From Nocardia carnea NBRC 14403 (GTDB taxonomy: Bacteria; Actinomycetota; Actinomycetes; Mycobacteriales; Mycobacteriaceae): a stretch of DNA of 64,000 nucleotides. The notes beneath the pieces are model-generated. The model was not told where the DNA came from. It was given only the letters and a program-made list of their open reading frames with translations, and searched no databases. The stretch spans positions 62,001 through 126,000 of the forward strand of contig NZ_BAFV01000058.1 in the NCBI RefSeq assembly GCF_000308515.1, in the 5' to 3' direction. Each line of letters starts with the position of its first letter. Positions within the stretch are counted from its first letter, which is position 1. This document shows, piece by piece, positions 32,666 through 40,638 of this stretch. A program made the position numbers and the translations under genes.

Positions 32666-34480
32666 TCAGACCTGGTCGGCGAGCTCCATCCAGCGTTCCT
32701 CGGCGGTTTCCTTCTCCGCCTGCACCTCTTTGAGCTCGGCGCCGAGGGTGACCAGTTTCTCGGGCTCCGTCGCCGCGGCGGCGAGCGCGGTATGCAGCTT
32801 CGCCTCGCGTTCGCCGAGTTTGTCGATGGCGCGTTCCAGGCGGGAGAGTTCCTTACGGGCCGCGCGGTAGGCCGCCGAATCGGTTTGCGACGCCTCCGCC
32901 CGGCTCGCGGACGCGGACGCCGCCTGCCGGGCCGTATCCCCGGCCTCGAGTTCGGCCCGCCGGGCCAGATACTGAGTGATCCCGCCGGGCAGGTTGGTGA
33001 GCTTACCGTCGCCGAACAGCGCCCAGGTGCTGTCGCAGATCCGCTCGATCAGGTAGCGGTCGTGGCTGATCACCACCAGCGTTCCGGCCCAGTTGTCGAG
33101 CAGATCCTCCAACTGCTGCAAGGTGTCGATATCGAGGTCGTTGGTGGGTTCGTCGAGCAGCAGCACATTCGGCTCCGCCATGAGGATGCGGGTGAGCTGC
33201 AGCCGGCGGCGTTCACCACCCGACAGATCCCGGACCGGAGTGCGCTGCCGGGCCGGAGTGAACCCGAGTCGTTCTGCCAGCTGACCGGCGGACAGTTCCA
33301 GCGCCTTGCTGCCCTCGCCGAGCGTGATCCGCATGGCGATCTCCTGGACCGCCTCGAGCACCCGCATCTCGGTCGGGAGATCGTCGAGTTCCTGCCGCAG
33401 CCAGCCGATCCGCACGGTCTGCCCCTGCACCCGTTTCCCCGCGACCGGTTCGACATCGCCGGCCAGTGCCCGCAGCAGAGTGGTCTTACCCGAACCGTTC
33501 ACCCCCACCAGGCCGACCCGCTCGCCGGGAGCCAGCCGCCAGGTCAGGTCCCGGACCAGTTCGCGGCCGTCGGGTGTGGTGAGGGTGGTGTCCTCGAGCT
33601 CCACCACCACCCGGCCCAGCCGCTTCTTGGCGAACGAAGCCAGCGACACACTGTCCCGCGGCGGCGGGACATCGGCGATCAGCGCCTCGGCGGCCTCCAC
33701 CCGGTAGCGCGGTTTGGAAGTACGGGCCTGCGGGCCCCGCCGCAACCAGGCCAGTTCCTTACGCGCCAGGTTCCGCCGCCGGGCCTCGGTGGCATCGGCC
33801 TGCCGGGCGCGTTCGGCGCGCGCGAAGATCCAGTCGCCGTATCCACCCTCGTAGGTTTCGACCCGGCCACCCACTACTTCCCAGGTTCGGGTCGCGACGG
33901 TGTCGAGGAACCAGCGATCGTGTGTGACCACGACCAGCGCGCTGCGCCGGGCCAGCAGATGTTCGGCCAGCCACTGCACACCCTCGACGTCGAGATGGTT
34001 GGTCGGTTCGTCGAGCACCAGCAGGTCCAGGTCGCGCACCAGGGCGGCGGCCAGCGCGACCCGGCGGCGTTCCCCGCCGGACAGATTCGTGACGGTGGTG
34101 TCCAGGCCCAGCCCGGCGATCCCGATGCCGTCGAGCACCGACCGGATCCGCGGATCCGCGGCCCATTCGTGTTCGGCGATATCGCCCGTCGGCGCGTCGT
34201 CGGCCAACCCGGCGAGCACGACCTCGCCGATGGTCGCGCCCTCGGGTAGCACCCCACGCTGGGTGACCACGGCCATCCGCAGTCCACCGAGCCGGCTGAC
34301 CCGGCCGCCGTCGGGCTCCTCGATCCCGGTCAGCACCTCGAGCAGCGTGGTCTTACCGCCGCCGTTGAGACCGACCACCCCGATCCGCTCGCCCGCATGC
34401 ACACCGAGCGAGACCCCGTCGAGCAGTGGTTTGATCCCGAAACTCTTGCTGACCTGTTCGAGATTGATCAGGTTGGCCAT
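32666..34480 (-). CDS. ABC-F family ATPase (ribosome-associated type)
   Basis: 604 residues with two ABC domains and no membrane segments. Domain 1: Walker A GLNGGGKTT near 35, signature LSGGERRRVAL, Walker B LLVLDEPTNHLD. Domain 2: GVNGSGKTT near 327, LSGGERRRLQL, LLLDEPTNDLD. The linker between is charged and helical, and a coiled coil forms the C-terminus (KELSRLERAIDKLGEREAKL). ABC-F proteins act on stalled ribosomes or give antibiotic resistance. It sits upstream of no close gene; ispE is 301 bp away on the same strand. Confidence 0.9.
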   Translation of the reverse strand: MANLINLEQVSKSFGIKPLLDGVSLGVHAGERIGVVGLNGGGKTTLLEVLTGIEEPDGGRVSRLGGLRMAVVTQRGVLPEGATIGEVVLAGLADDAPTGDIAEHEWAADPRIRSVLDGIGIAGLGLDTTVTNLSGGERRRVALAAALVRDLDLLVLDEPTNHLDVEGVQWLAEHLLARRSALVVVTHDRWFLDTVATRTWEVVGGRVETYEGGYGDWIFARAERARQADATEARRRNLARKELAWLRRGPQARTSKPRYRVEAAEALIADVPPPRDSVSLASFAKKRLGRVVVELEDTTLTTPDGRELVRDLTWRLAPGERVGLVGVNGSGKTTLLRALAGDVEPVAGKRVQGQTVRIGWLRQELDDLPTEMRVLEAVQEIAMRITLGEGSKALELSAGQLAERLGFTPARQRTPVRDLSGGERRRLQLTRILMAEPNVLLLDEPTNDLDIDTLQQLEDLLDNWAGTLVVISHDRYLIERICDSTWALFGDGKLTNLPGGITQYLARRAELEAGDTARQAASASASRAEASQTDSAAYRAARKELSRLERAIDKLGEREAKLHTALAAAATEPEKLVTLGAELKEVQAEKETAEERWMELADQV

Positions 34481-34781
34481 GAATCCTTCCGCCTCCGCTG
34501 CCGGCCACGCCGATACGCGACCCCGGCCAGCCTATCGAGGCCTCCGCACCGGTCGACCGCCGCCGGGGTCGAGCACCACCCGGCCGACGGAACCGTGGCT
34601 ACCGAGGCGCGCGGCGAGCTCCGGAATCAGGCCGGCTCGATGCCGAACCGGCAGGGATCACCCCCGGCGCAGGCTGCGGCTGGGGCTCCCGCCCCCGAGC
34701 AGCCCGGGCATCCGCCCGGATTCGAACTGGATTCGAAGCCGGTGGCGGTCGATGCGCTCGATGCCGGGACGACCGAACGAG
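34481..34781. other. Gap between ispE and the ABC-F gene
   Basis: 301 bp. The forward strand is open and low-complexity, but no Shine-Dalgarno-led gene or recognisable protein is found. GATTCGAACTGGATTCGAAG contains a short direct repeat. Probably the ABC-F promoter and the ispE 3' region. Confidence 0.35.
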
Positions 34782-35753
34782 TTACGCCCGCCAGGGGCCG
34801 GGGGGCGGCGGTTCCGGGGACGGGTAATGCGGTTCTTCCTGGCCGGTTATCCGCGCCCCGGGTACCGGACCGGTCGCCGTCCGCACACTGCGGGCCACTC
34901 CGGCACCGGAGAGTTCTGCTGCCACGGCGACGGCGGATTCGGTGGTTTCACAGAGGAAAGCACAGGTCGGGCCGGAACCGGAGACGAGACCGGCCAGTGC
35001 TCCGGCCTCCACCCCGGCACGGAGTGTGCGGCGCAGGTCAGGGCGCAGGGAGACCGCCGCGGCCTGTAGATCGTTGCCGAGCAGCGGGGCGAGCTGGTGT
35101 GCGTCTCCGGAGGCCAGGGCCTGCATGAGGGCCTGGGGTTCGCCGAGGCGCGGTGGCTTGCCCTGGACGCGGAGCCGATCGAGCTCGGTGAAGACCTCCG
35201 GGGTGGACAGCCCGCCCTTCGCCAGGGCGAGCACCCAGTGGAATGAATTGCGCGAGAGCACCGGGAGCAACCGTTCCCCGCGTCCGGTGCCGAGCGCGGT
35301 CCCGCCGTGCAGGGCGAAAGGCACATCGCTGCCCAGTTCGGCGCCCACCGCGGCGAGTTCGTCCCGATGCAGGCCCAGTTCCCAGAGCTCGTTCAGGCCC
35401 ACCAGGGTGGCGGCCGCGTCGGCGCTGCCGCCGGCCATTCCGCCGGCTACCGGAATACCTTTGTCGATGGTGATTTCCACCAGCGGTGCGCGGCCCGCCA
35501 GCTGGGCGAGCCGGACTGCTGCCTTCCAGACGAGATTGGTGCGGTCGGTGGGGACTTCCGCGGCGCCTTCCCCGGTGACCCGCAGGGTGAGCGAGTTGGC
35601 GGGGGCGATCTCCAGATCGTCGGCGAGGGACAGGGCCTGGAAAACGGTGGTGAGCTCGTGGTAGCCGTCGGCGCGCAGGTCACCTACTCCCAGATGGAGG
35701 TTGACCTTCGAGGGTGCCCGCACGGTGACGGGACTGGGCACAACGGACAGCAC
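34782..35753 (-). CDS. ispE: 4-diphosphocytidyl-2-C-methyl-D-erythritol kinase
   Basis: About 323 residues, GHMP kinase of the MEP isoprenoid pathway. APSKVNLHLGVGDLRADGYHELTTVFQAL is the opening motif; PVAGGMAGGSADAAATLVGLNEL is the ATP-binding loop; SGSGPTCAFL is motif III. GTG 35753 (VLSVVPSP) is chosen to match the short N-terminus of the family; an ATG at 35825 would add 24 residues across the copper operator. The tail is Pro-rich. Upstream of rsmA in the usual actinobacterial order, with copZ inserted between. Confidence 0.9.
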   Translation of the reverse strand: MLSVVPSPVTVRAPSKVNLHLGVGDLRADGYHELTTVFQALSLADDLEIAPANSLTLRVTGEGAAEVPTDRTNLVWKAAVRLAQLAGRAPLVEITIDKGIPVAGGMAGGSADAAATLVGLNELWELGLHRDELAAVGAELGSDVPFALHGGTALGTGRGERLLPVLSRNSFHWVLALAKGGLSTPEVFTELDRLRVQGKPPRLGEPQALMQALASGDAHQLAPLLGNDLQAAAVSLRPDLRRTLRAGVEAGALAGLVSGSGPTCAFLCETTESAVAVAAELSGAGVARSVRTATGPVPGARITGQEEPHYPSPEPPPPGPWRA

Positions 35754-35837
35754 GGTGCCCAAGCCTAATAGGTGCTGTTGGGCGGGGACCATCCGAAGAC
35801 CGTGCAGGGACCCGGACCACACCACCCTTGCGCCTAT

Positions 35838-35852
35838 TACCCCCCGGGGGTA
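35838..35852. promoter_or_regulatory. CsoR-type copper operator
   Basis: TACCCCC-C-GGGGGTA, 7-bp arms around one base, followed by TAT. This is the G-tract palindrome typical of CsoR copper-sensing repressors, 45 bp upstream of the copper chaperone start and also close to the ispE start on the other strand. Confidence 0.65.
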
Positions 35853-35896
35853 TATTCGTGGCGTCCCGGCAGAGGACCGAGCACGAAGGAGACACC

Positions 35897-36106
35897 ATGT
35901 CCACCACCAGCACTTACACCGTCAGCGGTATGACCTGCGACCACTGCGTCCAGGCGGTGAAAACGGAAATCGGCAAAATCGACGGCGTCACCAGCGTGGA
36001 CGTCGATCTCGCCTCGGGCCGGGTCGTGGTCGACGCAGCCGCCGGAATCGCCGATACCGATATCGCGGCCGCAGTGGACGAAGCGGGCTACGAACTGGCG
36101 AGCTGA
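35897..36106 (+). CDS. Copper chaperone, heavy-metal-associated domain (CopZ-like)
   Basis: 69 residues, one HMA domain. SGMTCDHC gives the Cu(I)-binding Cys14 and Cys17; the remainder shows the beta-alpha-beta-beta-alpha-beta pattern, ending DEAGYELAS. ATG 35897 follows AAGGAG. It overlaps the 3' end of the convergent rsmA by 19 bp. A CsoR-like operator lies upstream, but no copper ATPase or csoR is adjacent. Confidence 0.9.
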   Translation: MSTTSTYTVSGMTCDHCVQAVKTEIGKIDGVTSVDVDLASGRVVVDAAAGIADTDIAAAVDEAGYELAS

Positions 36107-36990
36107 TCGCCGGCCTGCGCGGCGAGGCGAACGAAGGCCGCGGTGTCGAGGGTTTCCCCGCGTGCGGTCGGCGCGATTCCCGCGGCGACCAGCCTTCGTT
36201 CCGCCTCCACCGGGCTACCCGCCCAGCCCGCCAGTGCGGCCCGCAATGTTTTCCGGCGCTGCGCGAATGCGAGATCGATCACCTCGAACACCCGCAACCG
36301 GTGCGATTCGTCCACCGGCCAGGGTGGTTCGGCGAACCGATCCACCCGCACCAGCCCCGATTCCACCTGCGGCACCGGCCAGAACACCTGCCGGCCCACC
36401 GCACCCGCCTTCGATACGGTGCCGTAGAAACCGGCCTTCACACTCGGTACGCCGTACACCCGGCCACCCGGCGGCGCGGCCAGCCGGTCCGCGACCTCGG
36501 CCTGCACCATCACCAAAGCCGTAGTGATACTCGGGAATTCGGCCAGCAGATGCAGGAGCACCGGAACAGCCACGTTGTAGGGAAGATTCGCCACCAAGGC
36601 GGTCGGCGCGGCCGGCAGCATTCCCGCACGGACCCGCAGTGCGTCACCGGGCACCACGGTCAGCCTGTCGGCCAGGGTTGCGGCCCGTTCCCGCACCGTA
36701 TCGGGCAACTGCTCCGCCAGCACCGGGTCGATCTCGACGGCGAGCACCGAATCCACGACATCCAGCAGAGCCAGCGTCAGCGACCCCAGACCCGGCCCCA
36801 CCTCGAGCACCGTATCCGCACGCCCGACACCGGCCGCGGTCACGATCCGCCGGACCGTATTACCGTCGTGCACGAAGTTCTGCCCGAGCTGTTTGGTCGG
36901 GCGGACACCGAGCCGCTCAGCCAGCTCCCGCACCTGTGCGGGCCCCAGCAGAGCCACCTCACCACGCGCCATCATCTCGGCATCCGACAC
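36088..36990 (-). CDS. rsmA: 16S rRNA (A1518/A1519) dimethyltransferase
   Basis: 300 residues (KsgA). It dimethylates two adenines in helix 45 late in 30S assembly. LGQNFVHDGNTVRRIV, the SAM motif VLEVGPGLGSLTLALL, and VANLPYNVAVPVLLHLL (the NLPY catalytic motif) are all intact. The Mtb counterpart is Rv1010, between rpfB and ispE. About 290 nt upstream on the same strand lie structured element 3 and a 71-bp tandem repeat. Confidence 0.95.
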   Translation of the reverse strand: MSDAEMMARGEVALLGPAQVRELAERLGVRPTKQLGQNFVHDGNTVRRIVTAAGVGRADTVLEVGPGLGSLTLALLDVVDSVLAVEIDPVLAEQLPDTVRERAATLADRLTVVPGDALRVRAGMLPAAPTALVANLPYNVAVPVLLHLLAEFPSITTALVMVQAEVADRLAAPPGGRVYGVPSVKAGFYGTVSKAGAVGRQVFWPVPQVESGLVRVDRFAEPPWPVDESHRLRVFEVIDLAFAQRRKTLRAALAGWAGSPVEAERRLVAAGIAPTARGETLDTAAFVRLAAQAGDQLASS

Positions 36991-37031
36991 CGGGCGAACT
37001 TACCAACTGGGGTTTCGGCGCCGTTTCCGGT

Positions 37032-37173
37032 GGTGCCGGCCGGCGTTTATGGTGCCGCCGCGGGCGGTGCGGATCGGAGTCCATGGCGATACCTCCGACA
37101 GCGGTGCCGGCCGGCGGTTACGGCAATACCTCCGGCGGTGTCGATCGGAGTCCATCGCGAAACCTCCGGCAGC
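37032..37173. repeat. Two tandem 71-bp units upstream of rsmA
   Basis: Units 37032-37102 and 37103-37173 each begin GGTGCCGGCCGGCG and share GATCGGAGTCCAT near the middle; a degenerate partial copy follows to about 37225. No frame looks coding. Part of the 489-bp gap 36991-37479, which otherwise holds only element 3. Confidence 0.75.
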
Positions 37174-37280
37174 GCCGCCGACCAGCGTTCACGGCGATAG
37201 CTCCCGGCGACGCGGATCGGCGGATGAACAGAATCGGGGTCGGGAGTGGACCGTCCGCGAAGGGGCGGGCTGTGATTTTG

Positions 37281-37393
37281 GAGACGCTCCGCGTCTCGAG
37301 GGGTGGGGCCCTTATGGGCCCGGTTCTTCACTCCTCCGCTCCTCCGCTTCGCTCCCCCGCTCCGTCGCTCCAGAACCGGGCGGGCCCCACCCC
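37281..37393 (-). ncRNA. Structured intergenic element, copy 3 (upstream of rsmA)
   Basis: H1: GAGACGC-TCC-GCGTCTC (37281-37297). H2: outer arms GGGGTGGGGCCC (37300-37311) and GGGCCCCACCCC (37382-37393), 12 bp; a 6-nt one-sided bulge TTATGG; inner arms GCCCGGTTCT (37318-37327) and AGAACCGGGC (37372-37381), 10 bp; a 44-nt loop. The plan, H1 triloop, bulge length and bulge side are the same as copies 1 and 2, though the sequences differ. The flank TGTGATTTTGG resembles those of the other copies. Confidence 0.55.
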
Positions 37394-37479
37394 GGGGTCC
37401 GCCAAGGGGAGCGATCACGGTCGAATCGGAGGGTCGGTCGAGCTTCACGCTTACCGGTCGGCAGTCGCGGTGTGTACTG

Positions 37480-37671
37480 CTAGACGAGTGCGGGTTGGGG
37501 CACCGGCAGTTCGATGGCGTGACCGGCGGGGGCCGAATGCGCCCGGTCGCTGTGGGAACCGTTGGCGACGATGGCCGCGCCCGCACCGATGATCAAAGTC
37601 AGCAGTACGGCGGCGATCGCCACGTAGAGCATGAGCGAGCGTGAGGAGTTGATCCTCGCAAAGGGTGACAC
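37480..37671 (-). CDS. Membrane-anchor stub at the expected rpfB position
   Basis: 63 residues from GTG 37671 (VSPFARINSSRS), one transmembrane or signal helix (LMLYVAIAAVLLTLIIGAGAAIVA) and a short Ser/His/Pro-rich tail. The Arg-Ile-Asn-x-x-Arg-Ser opening followed by such a helix resembles RpfB proteins. rpfB lies exactly here, between tatD and ksgA, in M. tuberculosis. The DUF348, G5 and transglycosylase domains are missing. It may be a remnant of rpfB or a short unrelated membrane peptide. No Shine-Dalgarno sequence is evident. Confidence 0.45.
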   Translation of the reverse strand: MSPFARINSSRSLMLYVAIAAVLLTLIIGAGAAIVANGSHSDRAHSAPAGHAIELPVPQPALV

Positions 37672-37822
37672 GGTCACGGGACGATAACGAAGGTCGGTGG
37701 TCCCGACAACCGCAACGAACCGACCCGCCGGTCCGGCGACACCATCCGCCCGCCGAGACCCTGCTAGACGAAACGACGCGGGAAAAACTGTGTCGTAAAT
37801 CACTTTCCCGCCGACGGCGGTT

Positions 37823-38656
37823 TCAGGCAGTGAGTCCGTACACACGGCGCGCATTCGCCGTACTGATCTCCGCCAACTCCACCGGATCCTGCGCCCGCAA
37901 TTCCGCCACCGACCGCACGGTGTACGGCAGGCAATACGGCTCGTTCGGCGCGCCCCGATACGGATGCGGAGTCAGATACGGCGCATCGGTTTCGACCAGC
38001 AACTGATCGTCCGGCACCACCTTCACCGCCTCACGCAGTTCGTGCGCGTTCTTGAAACTCGCGGTCCCCGAGAAACTCAAGATATAGCCCTCGGCCACGC
38101 AGGACAGCGCCATATTCGCGTCCGAGGAGAAACAGTGGAAGATCACCGTCTCCGGGGCGCCTTCGTCGAGCAGCACGGTCAGCAGATCGTGATCGGCTTC
38201 CCGGTTGTGGATCATCAGCGGTTTACCGATCCGTTTGGCCAGATCGATATGCCAGCGGAAACCCTCGATCTGCGTTTCGATATCGGCGCAGCCGTCGAGT
38301 TTGCCCGGCCAGTAGTAGTCGAGCCCCGTCTCCCCGACTGCCACCACGCGCGGATCGGCCGCCAGCTTCTCCAGCTCCGCCCGCGCCGCATCGTCGAGGG
38401 CGTTCGCCCGCGTCGGATGCAGGGCGACCGCCGCATACACCCGGTCGTCCCAATGCGCGGCCTGCACGGCCCAGCGGGCGGCGGCCAGATCGTCGGCGAC
38501 GGTCACCACCCGGCCGACCCCCACTCCGGCCGCCCGGTCGACCATCTCCGCGACCGAAGCCGCATCGGTGGCCCCGCACGCGTCGAGATGGGTGTGGGCA
38601 TCCACGAGCGGCGCCAGCGGTTCGGGCAGCGGCGGGGCGGGACGCCGGGCGCTCAT
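37823..38656 (-). CDS. tatD: TatD-family metal-dependent hydrolase
   Basis: 277 residues, TIM-barrel metallohydrolase (TatD/YcfH-type DNase). Metal ligands are visible in LVDAHTHLD, GETGLDYYW, MIHNREAD, IFHCFSSD and VETDAPYLTP. Convergent with no gene; the stub follows 152 nt downstream and metG is divergent. Equivalent to Rv1008. Confidence 0.92.
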   Translation of the reverse strand: MSARRPAPPLPEPLAPLVDAHTHLDACGATDAASVAEMVDRAAGVGVGRVVTVADDLAAARWAVQAAHWDDRVYAAVALHPTRANALDDAARAELEKLAADPRVVAVGETGLDYYWPGKLDGCADIETQIEGFRWHIDLAKRIGKPLMIHNREADHDLLTVLLDEGAPETVIFHCFSSDANMALSCVAEGYILSFSGTASFKNAHELREAVKVVPDDQLLVETDAPYLTPHPYRGAPNEPYCLPYTVRSVAELRAQDPVELAEISTANARRVYGLTA

Positions 38657-38965
38657 CGGCGGGCCACCGATCGCCGGCCGGCCGAGTTCACAGCCGGGTG
38701 AGACTTTCGCACGGATTCACGAAGGGGCACGGTCCTCACAGTAGAGTCCGCCACCACCGGGCCGGACACCTGCCGGTGCGGATGCCACACACCTGCCGGT
38801 GCGATGCCACTGCGCCGACGCCCGGCAGCGGCGCGGACCACCGACGTCGCAGAGCCGGGGGCCGGAATGGATTCCCGCCCGCGCACCGGGACCAGTAACC
38901 TCTGATGCCATGAACACGCAGTCGAGTCGGGTTCACACCGGTCCGCATGATGGAATCAAGGCACC
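38657..38965. promoter_or_regulatory. tatD-metG divergent region
   Basis: 309 bp. CACCTGCCGGTGCG followed by ATGCCAC (with or without an extra G) occurs twice in tandem (38767-38810). A 19-codon ORF (ATG 38910, MNTQSSRVHTGPHDGIKAP) ends in a TGA overlapping the metG ATG. Otherwise no gene. Confidence 0.5.
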
Positions 38966-38969
38966 ATGA
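38910..38969 (+). CDS. Possible 19-residue leader ORF coupled to metG
   Basis: MNTQSSRVHTGPHDGIKAP, then TGA overlapping the metG start (ATGA). It has no Met beyond the start, so it is not a classical methionine attenuator. No strong Shine-Dalgarno sequence. It may only feed ribosomes to metG. Confidence 0.3.
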   Translation: MNTQSSRVHTGPHDGIKAP

Positions 38970-40531
38970 GCGCAGCCGAACGCCCCGCCTTCTATATCAC
39001 CACGGCCATCGCGTACCCGAACGGTGCGCCGCATATCGGGCATGCCTACGAGTACATCTCCACCGATGCACTCGCCCGGTTCAAGCGGCTCGACGGGTAC
39101 AACGTGTTCTTCCTGACCGGCACCGATGAGCACGGCCAGAAGATGCAGCAGACCGCCGCCGCGGAGAACGTCGCGGTGGAAGAGCTGGCCGCGCGTAACT
39201 CCGATGTGTTCGAGCGGATGGACAAATCGCTCGATATCTCCTTCGACCGGTTCATCCGCACCACCGACGCCGACCATCAGCGTGCCAGTATCGCGATCTG
39301 GCAGCGGATGCTCGACAACGGCGATATCTACCTCGACAACTACTCCGGCTGGTACTCGGTACGCGACGAGGCGTTCTACACCGAGGAGGAGACGACGCTG
39401 CTCGACGACGGCAGCCGCATCTCCACCGAAACCAACACCCCGGTGACCTGGACCGAGGAATCCAATTTCTTCTTCCGGCTCTCGGCCTACCAGGACAAAC
39501 TGCTGGCGCTCTACGCCGAGCATCCGGAATTCATCGCCCCGGCGACCCGGCGCAACGAGATCGTCAGCTACGTCAAGGCCGGCCTCAAGGATCTGTCGAT
39601 CTCCCGGACCACCTTCGACTGGGGTATTCCGGTGCCCGGCCACCCCGATCACGTCATGTACGTATGGGTGGACGCGCTCACCAACTACCTCACCGGTATC
39701 GGCTTCCCGGAAACCGATTCCGCCGCGTTCGGCACGTTCTGGCCGGCCGATGTACACATCATCGGCAAGGACATCACCCGCTTCCACACCGTGTACTGGC
39801 CCGCCTTCCTGATGTCGGCCGGTGTCGAACTGCCGAAGCGCGTCTTCGTGCACGGGTTCCTGTACAACAAGGGCGAGAAGATGTCGAAATCGGTCGGCAA
39901 TGTGGTCGACCCGCTGGAACTCGTCGACACCTACGGCCTCGATGCCGTCCGTTTCTTCCTGCTGCGCGAAATCTCCTACGGCCAGGACGGCAGCTACAGC
40001 CACGACGCCATCGTCTCCCGGATCAACGCCGATCTGGCCAACGAGTTCGGCAACCTGGTGCAGCGCAGCCTGACCATGGTCGCCAAGAACTGCGGCGCGG
40101 CGATACCCACTCCGGGTGAGTTCACCGCCGACGATCGCGTTCTGCTCGACCGCGCGAACGGCCTGCTGGAACGCTGCCGGGCCGAATTCGATGCGCAGCA
40201 GATGCACCTGGCGCTGGAACAGATCTGGCTCACCCTCGGTGAAACCAACCGCTACTTCACCGCCCAGGCGCCCTGGACGCTACGCAAATCCGGGACCGAG
40301 GAAGACCTCGCCCGGATGGCGACGGTCCTCTACGTCACCCTCGAGGTGATCCGGATCGTGGCGATCCTGGCCCAGCCGGCCATGCCGGGTTCGTCGGCCA
40401 AGATCCTGGACCTCCTCGCCCAGCCGGGCCGCGATTTCGCCGATATCGCGACACCGCTGGTCCCGGGCGTCCCGCTGCCCGCACCGGCACCGGTGTTCCC
40501 GCGCTACGTGGAACCCAAAACCGACGAGTGA
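38966..40531 (+). CDS. metG: Methionyl-tRNA synthetase
   Basis: 521 residues, class I synthetase. HIGH motif at 23-26 (APHIGHAYE), FLTGTDEHGQKM, and KMSKS at 305-309. It lacks the CxxC zinc knuckles and the C-terminal EMAP-like dimerisation domain, as in other short MetRS forms such as Rv1007c. AAGG lies before the ATG. Confidence 0.95.
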   Translation: MSAAERPAFYITTAIAYPNGAPHIGHAYEYISTDALARFKRLDGYNVFFLTGTDEHGQKMQQTAAAENVAVEELAARNSDVFERMDKSLDISFDRFIRTTDADHQRASIAIWQRMLDNGDIYLDNYSGWYSVRDEAFYTEEETTLLDDGSRISTETNTPVTWTEESNFFFRLSAYQDKLLALYAEHPEFIAPATRRNEIVSYVKAGLKDLSISRTTFDWGIPVPGHPDHVMYVWVDALTNYLTGIGFPETDSAAFGTFWPADVHIIGKDITRFHTVYWPAFLMSAGVELPKRVFVHGFLYNKGEKMSKSVGNVVDPLELVDTYGLDAVRFFLLREISYGQDGSYSHDAIVSRINADLANEFGNLVQRSLTMVAKNCGAAIPTPGEFTADDRVLLDRANGLLERCRAEFDAQQMHLALEQIWLTLGETNRYFTAQAPWTLRKSGTEEDLARMATVLYVTLEVIRIVAILAQPAMPGSSAKILDLLAQPGRDFADIATPLVPGVPLPAPAPVFPRYVEPKTDE

Positions 40532-40581
40532 TCTCCGAGGCCGCCCTACTGTGGCCGGGGCCGGCCGGACTTCGAGTAGGT

Positions 40582-40603
40582 GGGTCGAATGCCGCATTCA
40601 CCC
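40582..40603. terminator. Hairpin between convergent metG and rsmI
   Basis: GGG, tc, GAATG, a 3-nt loop, CATTC, a, CCC. It lies in the 107-bp gap between the two stop codons and is a plausible bidirectional terminator, without a T-tract. Confidence 0.4.
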
Positions 40604-40638
40604 GACCTGTCCCATGGGCGGCGTGAGACCGCGCCGTT

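Noticed and set aside
32651..34249. 532-codon forward ORF opposite the ABC-F gene
   Set aside because: Mirror ORF of an unambiguous ABC-F ATPase.
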